This document shows, one piece after another, positions 11,234 through 24,233 of a stretch of 64,000 nucleotides of DNA. Location of the stretch: contig CM030852.1 of the NCBI GenBank assembly GCA_018105865.1, positions 2,428,434 to 2,492,433 on the forward strand, written 5' to 3'. The notes under the pieces are model-generated. The model searched no databases. It saw only the letters and a program-made list of their open reading frames with translations, and was not told the origin of the DNA. This DNA is from Metaphire vulgaris. Lineage: Eukaryota; Annelida; Clitellata; Crassiclitellata; Megascolecidae. The position numbers and the translations under genes were made by a program. Each line of letters starts with the position of its first letter. Positions within the stretch are counted from its first letter, which is position 1.

Positions 11234-13168
11234 ATGGCTTGTCTGGCGCGGCTCAAGGAAGACACGAAGTTTCTGGAGACGTTGTTCGGCGACCACAACG
11301 ACAGATTCCAGATCCTGTCGGCATCCGTCGACGAACTAACCTGCCGATTTGTCGGCGGTCGGAACGCCGACCGACCGATCCTGATACACGCTAACGTCAC
11401 GGTCCGACCCCATTTTGCCCACGATTATCTAGAGAGAAAACGAGAATTACATTGCTTTTTAATAATATTATTATTATCGTCGTCATCATTGGAATTATGT
11501 AGCGCCATTTTATGATGTTCTTGACATCAGTTGATGGTCGGTTCTTGATTTGAATCGTAATACCCAATGTCAAATCTAATAAGCAATACACTCCCACGCA
11601 CTGGCTTTGTTCTTTCTTTGTTATTTTCTGTCATTCGACTGTACACGAATTCAGTTTAGTGGTTTCGGGGAAATTAGTTTGTGTCAAAGAACCGCAGTTT
11701 CTTGGATTATAGCCCATTGTTTGACTGCCAGCCGTTTTGAACCTCTTTTCTTTTGATTCAGCTTTTTACTATTTACTAATTCCCAGGCTGTTAATATTAT
11801 TTTGACACCATAAAAGCTCATTGATTTGATCTGATTTAATTAAATTCATTTCCACAGACATGCTGGAAAAATGCCTGACAGTAAATGATACTGTAATTAA
11901 TGTTTCTTTTCATATGCATTATGTGCCACACCAAAACATATTCATATCGATTGTAGGAAAATAGATCTTTGTTGCATATCACATATATCTTCATGTAAAG
12001 TTGATTTGTTGGTGCTTAAATTAAGTTATATGTTAGCTGCAATGTATCCAGTACATTACTGACTGCTTCCTGTCTTCTGAGTATGTGGCAGAAATATTGG
12101 CAATACTATGCCCCATATATCTGCCACTGTATGAAAAAATATCACGGCTTAATATGGTATTTTTTTATTAATATGAATTTTTAATTAATTCTCTTTGGAA
12201 TATCAACAGGAAACATACCCGCAGACTGCTCCAATATGGTTCTCGGAATCTGAAGACGCCGTTATTTCGGCTGCAATAGAGAAACTATGTGATACTTCAC
12301 CGAGCAATTATAACGTATGTTTATTTATTTATTTATTTACAATTTATATAGCGCAGTAGAACGAGGCTAGGGCCTATGACAAGAGCGCTTGACACAGTTC
12401 ATATCCTATTTTAAATAATTGTGTATTCGGATTTCTAATGAATATTCCAGCTGAGTCTGTTTATCCTCTTTTGTTGATTTGTTACTTTTAACCCGTTAAC
12501 TGGGCGCCCCGAGTAACGCTTGTCCATTTTACATTGAGTTACAGATAGTTGCCCAGTTAAGGGGTTAAAGCGCATTGTGAAGTTCAGGTCATGACAGGAA
12601 GATGTCACAATGACCGGAAAATTTCATTGCTCGATAAGTTTATTCTCATGGCTAACCAATATGGATTGAATGGAGCAAATACAGTAACTTTAAGCTGTTT
12701 GTTTTATTAATTATTATTATTATTATTTTATTTATTATTTTATTAATTTGTATTACTATTCACCATCATCATCATCATCATCATCTTTGCTTTCTGCCAG
12801 CTCATCAGCGGCAATAGCTAGACACAAAATGCTTCCAAGGAGTTCTATGTTTTGCGTCTTTCCATGAGCACTGGCCAGGACTTCTCGGTATATCGAGCTG
12901 GCCGCAATGTCCCATACATTTGGACAAGCACCCTCTATTACTATTATTTATTATTTTATTTTTTATTTTATTTTTTATTAATTAATTTTATTATTAGGCT
13001 GTTTTAATTTTGCAGATCTGCAAGCAGATTCGCATTCTTTTGTCCGAGTTATGTCAGCTGTTTGGTTTGCCGCAACCGGACGACATAAAAACAATTGATT
13101 CATATCTCGCCAGCAAGGTACGCACAGACCTTTAATCCTCATCTATGACAGTAGCAAAGTTGTGATGA

Positions 13169-13199
<31 letters not shown>

Positions 13200-14024
13200 T
13201 TAATCTAAAGTGCTGGTGCTGATGCAACAGAACGATAGTTTCGACAAATTGTAAACAGGTATTCTTCTGAATTCTAAATTTCTTAATGAACGTCGGTCTC
13301 TGCTTTGTCATATATTGGCAACAATACGATAATATACAAGTACAAATAATAATAAATAGAAATAATATACAGATATACAGTAAGATACAATGTACTCTGG
13401 ATCTGCGTTGTGACTAGAGAGAATTTTTGGGTTACAGACAAGGATTTCACTTGCTACCCTACGCATAGATATGTTTTTTGTATTTGAAGACCTCTGTGTT
13501 TACTGGTAATTTTTTTATATGTTTCTATGTTCTTAGCTTTCTTTTGCCATCTTGTACTCAAACATTGAAGCCTTGGTCTTTTTCTTGTTGTGTTGCATTG
13601 TATCAGTGTAAGTGCATTAAAGAGTGTTTAGATCTAGTCTTGAGACACACCTGTTTGGCTTTGCCTATCCCCTCAAGATTGCCGCCCCCCCCCACTAATA
13701 TGACTGACCTTTCCGTCTTGACCTTGACCTTTCCTGTTTGACCTGGCTCTAATTTGGATAGGATTTGGTGTGCCATTGGTTGATGTCCTGCATTATGATG
13801 CATTATTATGCATTATGATGGTGGCGCCATAAAATTTGTTTGATTAAATGGATTTTGTGTATGTCTTTTAGGGCGATGCAATGCACTTTAGCATAACAAC
13901 AGAAGATGACGACGATTCTGACGTAGCTGACCTTGGAGACGATGATTTTCATTACGAAATGGACGAGGAACAGTCAAAGTGTGAAATATTTCTATGTTTT
14001 AATGCAGTGTTGCTTTGCTTTTAG

Positions 14025-14072
<48 letters not shown>

Positions 14073-15565
14073 TACGACATTTTATATAGTGCAGTAGCAT
14101 AACTGGAGCTAAAGTCAGGAGCATTTTGCATGGGAGCCACTTATAAGATATGTTGAATAAGTGGGGTTTTTTTTCTCAAAGTAGATAAATATATCTTTAA
14201 AATGTCAGTTTCATTTTAAAATGTGCAGTTTTTCTCTGAGTTTTTGTCTTCTATTCATTCTTTACTTTTTGTTGATGAATTTGATTTGGAATAGCTATTA
14301 TTAACCCTTTCCGGTTGTATGTCCCACTGGGTGGGACATCGTAATTTTCCCGTTCCGGTCCTATGTTCCACCACACGGGCCCCTATGTCCCACCACACGG
14401 GCCATCAGCTTTTTCAGTTCCTTTCAAGTCCTAAGTCCCACTGTGTGGGCCATAATGCATTAGGCTGTTCTAGAGTATTCTAATATCTATGTGCTATTTT
14501 TATATCACTGGGTTATTTCATTAGTTTCATTTTCATAAGTCAAAGAAATAAGAGCTTTGTTTATATGAAAACTTATCTGACAGAGGGTACTCCAGGTAGG
14601 AAGGCTATATCTCAACCAATTATAGTCCGATTTTCAAACTTTTTGATTTATTTAGTTCCACATACATCCCCCTAAAACTTTGCCGCTGACTGAAGATAGG
14701 TTACCACTCAAAAAATTTAGCTGCACAATTTTTTACATAAAAAATTTGAATTTTTTGAGGGGGGCCCTTTTAGGCCCCAGGGGTGGACCCCATTGTAAAT
14801 ATTTTAAATTTGTGCACGGATCGCTGGAAAGAGGAATAAAAATGCAAAGCAATGGTGTTTACCGCATCCTTCTAGCTTTACAATAGCCTGGGATATTGCT
14901 AGTTTCAAAAAAAAGAACAAGCTTCATTCGAACCGGCAACTTAGCCCAAAAATAATTGGACTACTGTGGGAGGGCACAAAAATTTAATAGGACCGGAAAG
15001 GGTTAATATAAGAATAATTATTCTAGTAGTAAGTGAGTGTTTTTATTTGTTAAAATTACGATTGTGATCTTTTCCAACGATGATTGTGGTGTACAATCTG
15101 TAAGAGACGAATTGTTTTTTCCGTAGCGATAACAAATCGACCGAAGAGTTTGACGGAATCGATACGGATAACTTACTTATTCTCGAGAAACTGAAACAGT
15201 CCCAGCGCCAGAATTACCTTCAGGTAAGTTTATAAAGGATCGATCACGGTAGATTTCTAGCCAGTGACATTTTGAAACAGTTCTGCTGTATTCTGTATCT
15301 GCATTAGTCGTTATTGATGTTTGAGTTGAGTTGCGTTTGAATTTGTGTCTCATTTCAGGGTAAGACGACTGGGTCCGTACAAGCATCAGACCGACTGCTT
15401 AAGGAACTGCGAGAGATCTATCGATCCCAGAGTTTTAAGCAAGGTCTTGTATTGTTAATTAATTAATTAATTAATTAATTAATGGAACAGTCAGTTTGAT
15501 TAGCTGGCCAAAATGTCTTCCAAGAATTTTTATTTATTATCGGCAAAACATGTTTATTGAAAGCT

Positions 15566-15609
<44 letters not shown>

Positions 15610-15968
15610 GAAGATGAGATTAGTGTGGTGACTTGTCCATAACAGAGTTTGTGAACACAGTGCTGTAAATATATGTATATGTAGTATTGTAAAGCGCTCT
15701 TGTCGTTGGCCATTTTTGCCATGCTTATTGTGCTATATAAATTGTCTAGCTAATAATAATAAGGTTTGGAGTGGTTCAGTGCCTTGTGTGAGAGCCACTA
15801 GATGACTTGTGTACTGGTAGTTTGTATTGAGATCCATAAAGTAATGAGAGTGCTCATTAAACCGTAACTACCGGCATATTGTACGTTTATCTTGATAATA
15901 GATATTTTATATGGTCTTATATTTATATATATACTCATATATATATATGTATATATATATATACTTTG

Positions 15969-16038
<70 letters not shown>

Positions 16039-19000
16039 GATTGTTTTTTTCTTGATGTCACATTTTCTGTTATATAGTTCAGGCATTATGATCTGTCATC
16101 ATCAACATCAACAATAACATGTTCTGTCTTTCTATTAGACTTTTTCCTTCCATGATTGAAATTCCTTTCATGTTTATAATTATCTTCTCTGATGTTGTTC
16201 ATCCACTTTGTCCTGGGTCTTCCTCTGCCTCTATTTCCTTCCAGTTGAGTGTAGTAGAGTACATTGTATGGAAGCCTGTACCTGTATTAAAAACCTGTAC
16301 AACGCAAACTAATGGGGTATTTATTTTTTAGGCACTGTACGCTTTTTATTGTGCTAGATCATCTGGTGTGTATGCTTTGCATAGAAATATGCATGAAATT
16401 TGTTGCTTTTATTTGAATTCAGGCATCTATGAAATTGAATTGGTCAATGACAGCCTATATGACTGGAATATTAAATTGAAGAAGTAAGTAAAAATTTTCA
16501 AAATATTCCATGTATGTCTGGCTGAAGATGTAATGTAATGTAATTCGTCTTAAATTTGGAACTTGAGTGATTTATTATCATCTGGGATTTATCTTATTTA
16601 TCACTCTATTATCACTGTATCTCTCTATATTATCTTATTATCACTCTAAAACAGATTTTCAAGTTATTTTTTAAATGGAAATATGTTGCCTTCCAAACAT
16701 TCGGAGTTTTAACGTTACAATTTTTTAGTTTGATCTTTAAAAGTTTCCAGACAGTGAAATATTTGTAGAAAGTCTGAATGGTTTTTGTTTCATATCTTCT
16801 TCTGTTAACAGTGACTGAATAACTGAGCAATGAACAGATAGGAATCAAATGTTATTTGAAATTTTGTCTGTTTTTCCGTTTTCAGAGTTGATCCCGACAG
16901 TGCGCTGTATAACGATCTGATATGCCACAAGGAAAAGTACGGATTGGATCACATTCTACTGAACTTCACATTTAGGGTTGGTAGTAACATTTGCAAGGTG
17001 TTACAGGATCTTTCACATTGTGCCAATGAGCAATCGTCATTATATAGATCATGTATACTTTACTGATTTACTGAACTTATGGCCTTATGTTACTCACATC
17101 ACTGAGGCACATGCTTTAATTCTCAAGTTTAAAGCAGTCTTCTTCTTGAAGAAACCCTAGAAGTTTACATCACGTGGCTCAAGCTCATGTATTCTTGGTA
17201 ATTGGATGTCTCGGATTGCAAGGTAGACTACTGACTTGCAGACAATTGGGATTCTTGGCTGACTTGACCTGGCTCTAATTTACGTAACCCCTTAACTGGG
17301 GATCCCGGATATATCTGTCCATTTTACATTGAGTTACAGTTAAATACACGGTTAAGGGGTTAAGAGTTTAATGATTTTCCAACTAGTTATGTTGATATAT
17401 CTTTTTCATGTTATTTAGTTAAATGCTAGAAATTTCTATGAAGTTGAAAAATAAATGATATTTTCAATTCAATAATTTGGATTGGATATGGTGTGCCATT
17501 AGTGGATGTCCTAGGCATTATGATAGTGGCGCTACAGAAGCTCATTGATTGATTGAGTGATTGATAAAATGATTGATACCTACTGAACCACCCAAAGCCC
17601 AGTTATGTTAATTGATAACCAATTCTTTATTTGTTACTGAATACCAGTAAATGCAACTTTTCTTGTGGCATCTGTAGCTTATCTGACATCAATATCAAAG
17701 GATGCTCGATTTGATGCTAACTTCTTAACTTCTGATTTTACGGTGGACCAATTTATTGACATGCTACTGATTTTCCAGTGTTATTGTTTCTCTTAAGGCA
17801 TTCAGTGTGATATTTTAATTAAGGTGAATTGATGAGTAATTTTGAATTTTGGTTGTATTTTTTTCCCAGGATGCTTTTCCGTTCGAACCTCCGTTTGTGC
17901 GCGTCGTGAGTCCAGTAATTTCCGGAGGTTACGTGTTGGGCGGTGGCGCCATCTGCATGGAACTGCTGACTAAGCAGGGGTGGAGCGGTGCATACAGCCT
18001 GGAGTCCGTTATTCTCCAGATTTCCGCCACGCTCGTCAAAGGCAAGGCAAGAATTCAGATGGGAGCGTCAAAGGTAATCCGATCGGATCTGAAACCCCCT
18101 CTGTTACAAATAAAACGGTAGAATTTTCAGGGTGAGTTTTGGAAAGAAAATGGGGTAACAAATATTACGAGATATAAGTAGGGAACTGTAACAGATGGGG
18201 TAACAAATATTATGAGCTGTGAGTAAGGAACTGTAACAGATGTAACAAATGGGGCAACAGATATTACAAGCTGTGAGTAAGGAACTGTAACAGATGTAAC
18301 AAATGGGGCAACAGATATTACAAGCTGTGAGTAAGGAACTGTAACAGATGCAGTGGTGGCTTCACAGGGGGGCCCGTGCCCCCCTATTGAGAGCCTCCCC
18401 CCCCCAGTGCCCCCCCCCAGTTGGGACCCTATACTTAATGCTACATACATTAAACAATAAATGGTTGGTCCCCCATGATTAGAAGTTGCTCCCCCAACGT
18501 CCCCACTTGCCAAATCCTAGAGCTGCCACTGAACAGATGTAGCAAATGAGGCAACAGATATTACAAGCTGTGAGTAAGGAACTGTAACAGATGTAACAAA
18601 TGGGGTAACAAATATTACAAGCTGTGAGTAATGAACTGTAACAGATGTAGAAAATGGAGCAACAGATATTACAGGCTATGAGAAAATTCCTGATGCAGAG
18701 ATATTTATTCTAGCTTGCAAGTTGCAATAGACTGTGTGCTATAATGTGTTTTGTTAATACTTTCTAGTGTCGATGCAGCAGTAAACATATTTCGTTCCAT
18801 TTACTTACTTACTTATCTCTGTTTTGCCTTTAGCATCAGTACACATTGGCCAGAGCTCAACAGTCTTTCAAATCTCTCGTTCAAATTCACGAAAAAGGCG
18901 GTAAGAAACTATTTCATCCTTAACCCCCCTTTACCGTGTATTTGCCTGTAACTCAATGTAAAATGGTTAGATATATTCGGGTTCCCAGTAAAGGGGGTTA

Positions 19001-19143
19001 ATAGCAGAAAGTGAACTTTCATATGGCCTAAGTAGCATTTTAGTCTGACTGGTTCACCCCTCACTTACTTTGCACTTACTTACAATTCTTCACTCTGTGA
19101 ATTACTTAACTTGCTTTACCAACAAGTAATATTATAGATACTA

Positions 19144-19199
<56 letters not shown>

Positions 19200-19679
19200 G
19201 TAATATTATGGATAATAGTAAAATAATTGTTGTCAAAGTGCTAAATAAACTCTGTGTGTGTGTTTCACCCTGTAGTGATAATTCTTATTATTATTAAACT
19301 GGTGATTTATTATTCACCACGATATACCTAACATCGGGAGCAAGTGTACATTTAAGAATTATATTCTTCAAGATGACATGGTCAGAAGACTTTGTTAATG
19401 TGTCAGGTTGACATTTAAGAAGATTTACTTGTCAGTAATGTTGATGATGTTGAAAAATTATAGTTTTACAAAAAAATTACAGAAAAATTATAGTTTTAGC
19501 GTAGTTTTAGTACCTTATGATATATTACAATTTTATAAGGTTTGGATTAGACATTCGAATCCAGTGAATTAATTTGCTGGTGGCACGTTGATTTCTATGA
19601 GGTTGATATAATTTTTAACGGACCTTATGGTTTCCTTTTCGTTCTAGGCTGGTACACTCCGCCAAAGAACGATGGTTGA
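11234..19679 (+). CDS. UBE2Q2: Ubiquitin-conjugating enzyme E2 Q family protein, complete, 372 aa, 11 exons
   Basis: E2 enzyme that carries ubiquitin as a thioester. Exons: 11234-11401, 12210-12314, 13016-13117, 13872-13978, 15127-15223, 15359-15443, 16423-16483, 16886-16976, 17870-18073, 18834-18900, 19648-19679; total 1119 nt, in phase throughout. The N-terminal part (about residues 1-115, starting [20 protein letters not shown]) is the RWD-like region; an acidic linker follows (about 135-160, runs of Asp/Glu); then [20 protein letters not shown] and the UBC fold. The catalytic cysteine is predicted at Cys301 in [15 protein letters not shown]; the end is [13 protein letters not shown]. Length matches vertebrate UBE2Q2 (375 aa); the long N-terminal extension of UBE2Q1 is absent, and invertebrates usually have one gene for both, so the symbol is approximate. 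The exon 1 donor (GTCCGA) is weak but supported by phase and by the conserved next exon. Confidence 0.95.
12488..12568 (+). mobile_element. 80-bp TTAA element, copy 4
   Basis: TTAA CCCGTTAACTGGGCGCCCC ... CCAGTTAAGGGG TTAA with the TCCATTTTACATTGAGTTACAG core. In UBE2Q intron 2. Confidence 0.8.
14024..14072 (+). repeat. (ATT)n microsatellite
   Basis: About 16 units in UBE2Q intron 4. Confidence 0.9.
14301..15006. mobile_element. 706-bp piggyBac-like non-autonomous element
   Basis: TTAA CCCTTTCCGGT at the left, ACCGGAAAGGG TTAA at the right: perfect 11-bp inverted ends with TTAA duplication, the hallmark of piggyBac. Subterminal GTCCCACTGGGTGGGAC and three CCACACGGGCC/CCACTGTGTGGGCC boxes follow at the left. 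No transposase frame. In UBE2Q intron 4. Confidence 0.8.
15565..15612 (+). repeat. (ATT)n microsatellite
   Basis: About 14 units in UBE2Q intron 6; a (TTAA)n run lies at 15455-15482. Confidence 0.9.
15600..15775 (+). mobile_element. LINE 3' tail fragment
   Basis: GTAAAGCGCTCTTGTCGTTG and TTTTTGCCATGCTTATTGTG then CTATATAAAT and (AAT)n; near-identical to 62285-62400. In UBE2Q intron 6. Confidence 0.6.
15978..16037. repeat. (TA)n microsatellite
   Basis: About 29 units, preceded by shorter TA runs from 15925. UBE2Q intron 6. Confidence 0.95.
17284..17363 (+). mobile_element. 80-bp TTAA element, copy 5
   Basis: Near-consensus copy; the left flank has decayed to GTAA. In UBE2Q intron 8. Confidence 0.8.
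18140..18690 (+). repeat. Minisatellite in UBE2Q intron 9
   Basis: About seven to eight copies of a unit of roughly 40-57 bases built on ACAGATATTACAAGCTGTGA and GTAAGGAACTGTAACAGATG, split by the hAT-like insertion at 18351-18531. Confidence 0.85.
18351..18531. mobile_element. 181-bp hAT-like MITE inside a UBE2Q intron minisatellite
   Basis: CAGTGGTGGCTTCA ... AGAGCTGCCACTG, flanked on both sides by AACAGATG (perfect 8-bp duplication). GC-rich poly-C body. It interrupts the tandem array at 18140-18690. Confidence 0.8.
18920..19001 (-). mobile_element. 80-bp TTAA element, copy 6
   Basis: Inverse orientation (ACCGTGTATTTGCCTGTAAC... core). Inserted 20 bases after the donor of UBE2Q exon 10. 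Confidence 0.8.
19144..19201 (+). repeat. (AAT)n microsatellite
   Basis: About 19 units in UBE2Q intron 10. Confidence 0.9.
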
Positions 19680-20040
19680 CTTTCTTCAACATCCTGCTAA
19701 CAATATCTGACCGACTTACTACTTTTTTTTATTGATGTTTGGGAAATTGGACGTTTTTTGTTTATTGATTTGGTTTTTGACTCCGATTTTCTTTGATAAA
19801 TTCATCTGGCGTACGATTTTCAGTTTGTTTGGTTCTTCTGATCGACCGCCGCATTTCGATCGCTATGTTTGTAATTTAGAACGGTCGTTAGCGTCCATTT
19901 TTTTTGTCTTTTTCCATCAGTTTTGTGCAAAATACGTTTCTCTTTTCGTTCTTGTTGTTTTGTGTAGAGTTTTTTGTCATATTTTTCCCATATGAATCAT
20001 ATTTGTATGAGTGAATTTATTGTTGAATTAATAATAACTA

Positions 20041-20150
20041 GAGGAGCGGTAAGATGGCAGATTGGTAAAACACTAGAGCGGCACGCTGACAGAATGGGTT
20101 CGACTCCCGCAGGAGCCCCTAAGACTCGAGTATGGGTGAACCTTTACCCT
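20041..20150 (+). repeat. tRNA-derived SINE (or tRNA pseudogene)
   Basis: A-box-like GATGGCAGATTGGTAAA and perfect B box GGTTCGACTCC, then CGCAGGAGCCCCTAAGACTC and an (AAT)-rich end. Stems do not close as a good tRNA. Same tail as the inverse copy at 5.1 kb. Confidence 0.6.
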
Positions 20151-20993
20151 TAATAATAATTATTTTTATTATAATTTTGTTAATTGGTGATCATTAGCTT
20201 AATGTATTTGACACCTTTGTAAATGGATTGATTGTGTGGGTGGGTGGGTGGGTGGGTGGATGTGGGTGGTAGACTATGGCGTTTTGTTCTGCAAGTTTGT
20301 ATAGTTTTTATGTGTTGATGTTCTGTCTTCGGGATCTTTGTGTGTGCGTTTTTATCTCCGTTTGACTAAACATAATTCCAGTTTGTGATCCTTTATATGC
20401 ATTTTTCCTGAATAGAATCCGGGTTGTTGCACGGCACCACTTGGTCGGAGTGAAAAGCAGAATTTATACGGCACTTTTAGCACTGGTTGTCTTTGTTTGG
20501 AAGTGCTTGCACTTCTGTGTTTGTACATTATTTCCATTTTCAGGATGCATTTATGTTCTGTAATAACTCCGTAGTGTACACCTAATTGAAAATTTGCCAA
20601 AGTCGTGGAATTTTGGGAAGACTGTCTACGAACCTCATTAATATTGTATATTATAATTTGTTTGTATTTAATGTTCATTATCTAATAATTAAATATTCAT
20701 TATCTAATTAATATTAATTTATGAGTGGTTTCATTGATAAGTTTATCAGTGAAGATAATCTTTTCCCTGCATATGTGAACGTCACAATGTAACACTACAT
20801 TGTAACATTACAGGTACTTTTAATGGTTTTCTGTAAGAAATAGATTTTCTATGTGTAATTCGTGTTTATATTTCTCTTAGTAACATATTATTGTTAACTT
20901 GTTAGCTATATTTTTGCGTGACAGGTAATCTTGTAGTTTCTATTTCTGTGAAGCACATTCAATTAATCTTTAATTTGTTTCTTTGGATTTATG

Positions 20994-20999
20994 AATAAA
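20994..20999 (+). promoter_or_regulatory. Candidate poly(A) signal downstream of UBE2Q
   Basis: AATAAA about 1.3 kb after the UBE2Q stop, past the SINE at 20.04 kb. It would imply a long AT-rich 3' UTR; a closer non-canonical signal is equally possible. Confidence 0.3.
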
Positions 21000-21082
21000 T
21001 TTGTCGTCACTGTTCGGTTGCATTTTATTTTTTTGAATGGGCAAAAATGATGTTGAACCCTGCTCCATTCTTTGCCCCTATG

Positions 21083-21162
21083 TTAACCCCTTAACTGGGG
21101 ATCCTGGATATATCCATCCATTTTACATTGAGTTACAGTTAAATACACGGTTAAGTGGTTAA
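21083..21162 (+). mobile_element. 80-bp TTAA element, copy 7
   Basis: Near-consensus, TTAA on both sides, between UBE2Q and the palindrome cluster. Confidence 0.85.
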
Positions 21163-22337
21163 TGAGCTTTTTGATTATATAATGATTTATATAGGAAATT
21201 ATTGTCTGTAATTGACTTTACCTTGGTTACTATACCTGCAAGGAGCATTTTGCATAAATACAGTATCTCGCAAAACTTTACAAATGACATAAGATTACGA
21301 TAGTTTTTGAGCTGAGAGGGAGAGAATGGTATCTTATATAGCGTAGAGACCAATTGCTCTATCCATAACTAATCATTGATTGAACTAGTGTGATAAGACA
21401 GACATTCTGTAAACTAACATTGTGCCAATTCTATTTTGGATTTCTTTGTTGTTGCAGTCCTTGTACCAGGTCAGGAGGCTTCCCAGATAGTTGAATTTTC
21501 TACACTTTCAATGTTTTGTCCATCTATTTCTATTCGGTTGTCTACTGATAAATTTTAAAGACCAAATTCCATTATGCCTGTTTCAGTTTTGTGGAAGTTA
21601 ATATTATTACTATAAAACTTGAGGCAGGTCAGGCCGGATACTTAGCATTATAATGACTTTGGTCCTGTAATAAACAACAAAGCTAAGATAATAGCAAAGA
21701 TATTGCATAATATGCATGTCAATAAGTAAAATTTGCATCGTGCAATTCTCACACTGCATATACAAGAATATTCGTATGTTATAAAATACCAGCGGTAGGA
21801 TCGCTAGTGGTTTTTATATACAGGTTAATTTCTCATAGACTACCCAAATCGCCATATCTTGGTTTAGTCTGGAATCCTTATGGGCGTGATATGATTTGGG
21901 CTTGGCTCAGTGATGTTATTGGGCTATTCACAAATGAAGCTGTTAGAGCTACCGGAAGCGGCACGTGACCGACGGAAGCATAAGTCTTTTGCTCATCGAT
22001 TGCACGTGGAGGTTGGACGAGGGGAGAAAGATAATGGGTTTTACAATTAAAAGTCAAATTTATTACAGAAATTATTAAGAAACTACCATTAAAGTCACTT
22101 GTTTAATTCTTTGCAGTCTTTAATTTAACGGTTTGGAGTTGGGATACATTGTGCTTGGCTGTGTAGTGTTGTATGCTTTCGAATGGCTGAATTTTACTGC
22201 GCATTTTGTTTTTGTTGAACAACGTGATGAAATACTATCAGTTGGAGGTGCTTTGGCTCCGTTTTGGTGCTACTTAAGGCACCGATGACTCCACTATTTT
22301 GTCATAGTTACTCTGATTGTTCAGTTAAGAGAGTGAT

Positions 22338-22622
22338 TATTCGCGCTCGGAGCGCGAATAAAATACATACCGAGCGCGAATAAAGTCGGAATAGCTATTG
22401 AGAGCAATTCGCGCTCCGAGCGCGAATATCACCGACCGCTTGCATTACAGTATCATAGGGTTAGTGTTAGGTTTAGGTTTTTGCTGAGGGTAATGACTGA
22501 CCCATTGTCCATTGACAGCGCGGCTGTCCGTTGGTAGCGGATAACCGATAAGTACCTTAATCGCTTCCTCTTTGTTTCCGAGCGCGAATAACTTCAGAGC
22601 AATTCGCGCTCCGAGCGCGAAT
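22338..22622. repeat. Cluster of a 21-23 bp GC-rich palindrome
   Basis: The perfect palindrome ATTCGCGCTCSGAGCGCGAAT occurs three times (22338-22360 with central G; 22407-22427 and 22602-22622 with central C). Right-hand half sites CCGAGCGCGAATA stand at about 22370-22382 and 22578-22590. The longer string AGAGCAATTCGCGCTC precedes copies two and three. The surroundings are otherwise AT-rich and intergenic. No transposon ends are obvious. Confidence 0.9.
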
Positions 22623-23456
22623 AATGGCAGCGATCGGTTATATATATTAAATTTTTTTAATGTGATTGGTACACGTGTATGTCGACATTTAGATAGCGCC
22701 TTGATATTTATGAACTAGTAGTAGGTGTAGGTATATTATTCGTCACCTGTTACACACTTGACATCTCGACTTTGTGTCGTGGTGTAGAAAAAAGACAGGA
22801 ACATGAAATCGTGTTATTTACGTGCTGAGTGGCAATTCAATGCCACGACCAGTCCCGTTAGACTCGGACAACTGTTTTGCGAGACCTTCAATTGATAAAC
22901 TTCTATGGCGCCACTATCATAATGGCCAGATCGTCAAGCCGAAAAGATCAGAACAACGGGGAGCAATCTAAGGGGGATGGGGATAAGTCGTCAAACAGAT
23001 GTGTTTTAAGACCGGAAAGAATAAAGTGTTGTGGGAATGAATTCCAAAGCCTGGGGCCGCACACGGAGAAACTAATGCTAGTGGAACCGCCACTGATCCA
23101 CTTGTAGCAAAAAGTTGGCCACCCCTGATATAATATCGTTTAAAATAAATCTGCAACTCGAAACAGTTAACTTAATAAATGGTGTAATGATTTACTGCTT
23201 GACAAATTGGGTGCCCTAGTACCCTACATCGGATACCCGCATTCATACAGTAGTACTGATCTTAAAGAAATAAACGCACCATTTCAATACAGATTGAATA
23301 AGTTTTCTTCAGTTACAGCTTCGATCCCATACATAGATCACAGTGGGAGATTTCTAATTTTCTATTCTGTTCAACTAAACCTAACTGTCGTTTTGAAAAT
23401 ACGATGAAGAGTAAGAGACCAGTCAGCAGAGACGAGATATCTAGCATTCGTCTTAT

Positions 23457-23873
23457 GGGGCCATCCATTATAGCACCTACGCAAAAAAGGCATATTTTCG
23501 CTCCCTCCTCTGTTGCACGCGTACATTTTGGTTCCCCCTATGTGTACGAACAAATTAGTAACCCCTCCCCCCACACAGTGAAAATTAATTTTTAGCCATA
23601 GTCAAAAAGCATTTGTTTACTATTAAATTAAAGGTTTTTAATGTTATTTAAATATTTAAACCCTGGGAACAATAATTGGGACCCTTTGTTCGCGAGAAAG
23701 TGATTTTGTTCAAATCAAATGTTTGCATGAATATACCAGCCTTTTATCTTTATAAATTTGTGCGTACGTACAAATTCAGTCGTGACCCCCCCTCCCCGTC
23801 CGCTTCCGTACGCAAAATCGCCTAAATCTCAAACCCCCTCCCCTCGGTGCGTACGTACTATATGGACGGCCCC
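23457..23873. mobile_element. Two degraded copies of the GGGCTCATCCATATAGTACG element
   Basis: One left end GGGGCCATCCATTATAGC at 23457 and one right end GTACGTACTATATGGACGGCCCC at 23850-23873, separated by AT-rich sequence; each has the CCCCTCCC body. Confidence 0.5.
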
Positions 23874-24233
23874 TATCCAAGACAGGATTTTCTACCCTGA
23901 GCATCAGAGATGACAATGGGTCACTCATGATGATACATGTGACACACCGAACCTTTGACCAATGACCTTTGGGTCGGAGAATTTTAAATATCTGTGAGTT
24001 TCGTGGAAGTAGCCACGCCTAACTCCGCCCCTTATCGGATCTGGACCGGTCATGAGATTCGTCCAAAACCGGTGATTAGTTAGGGGAGGGTGGATATTAG
24101 ATCAGCAGACTTGAAAGTGTTTGGGACGACTACCTCTATGGTCGAAAAAAGGTCGCATCCCCATATTTTGGAATCATGGCTATGCCAGTGTCAGCCTTAC
24201 AAATTTGATGGGTCATAGATAATATTGCCCATT

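Noticed and set aside
20041..20115. Functional tRNA gene
   Set aside because: A and B boxes are present, but the acceptor and anticodon stems do not pair and the tail matches another dispersed copy.
22338..22622. CRISPR-like array
   Set aside because: Palindromes are irregularly spaced, only three are complete, and the DNA is eukaryotic.
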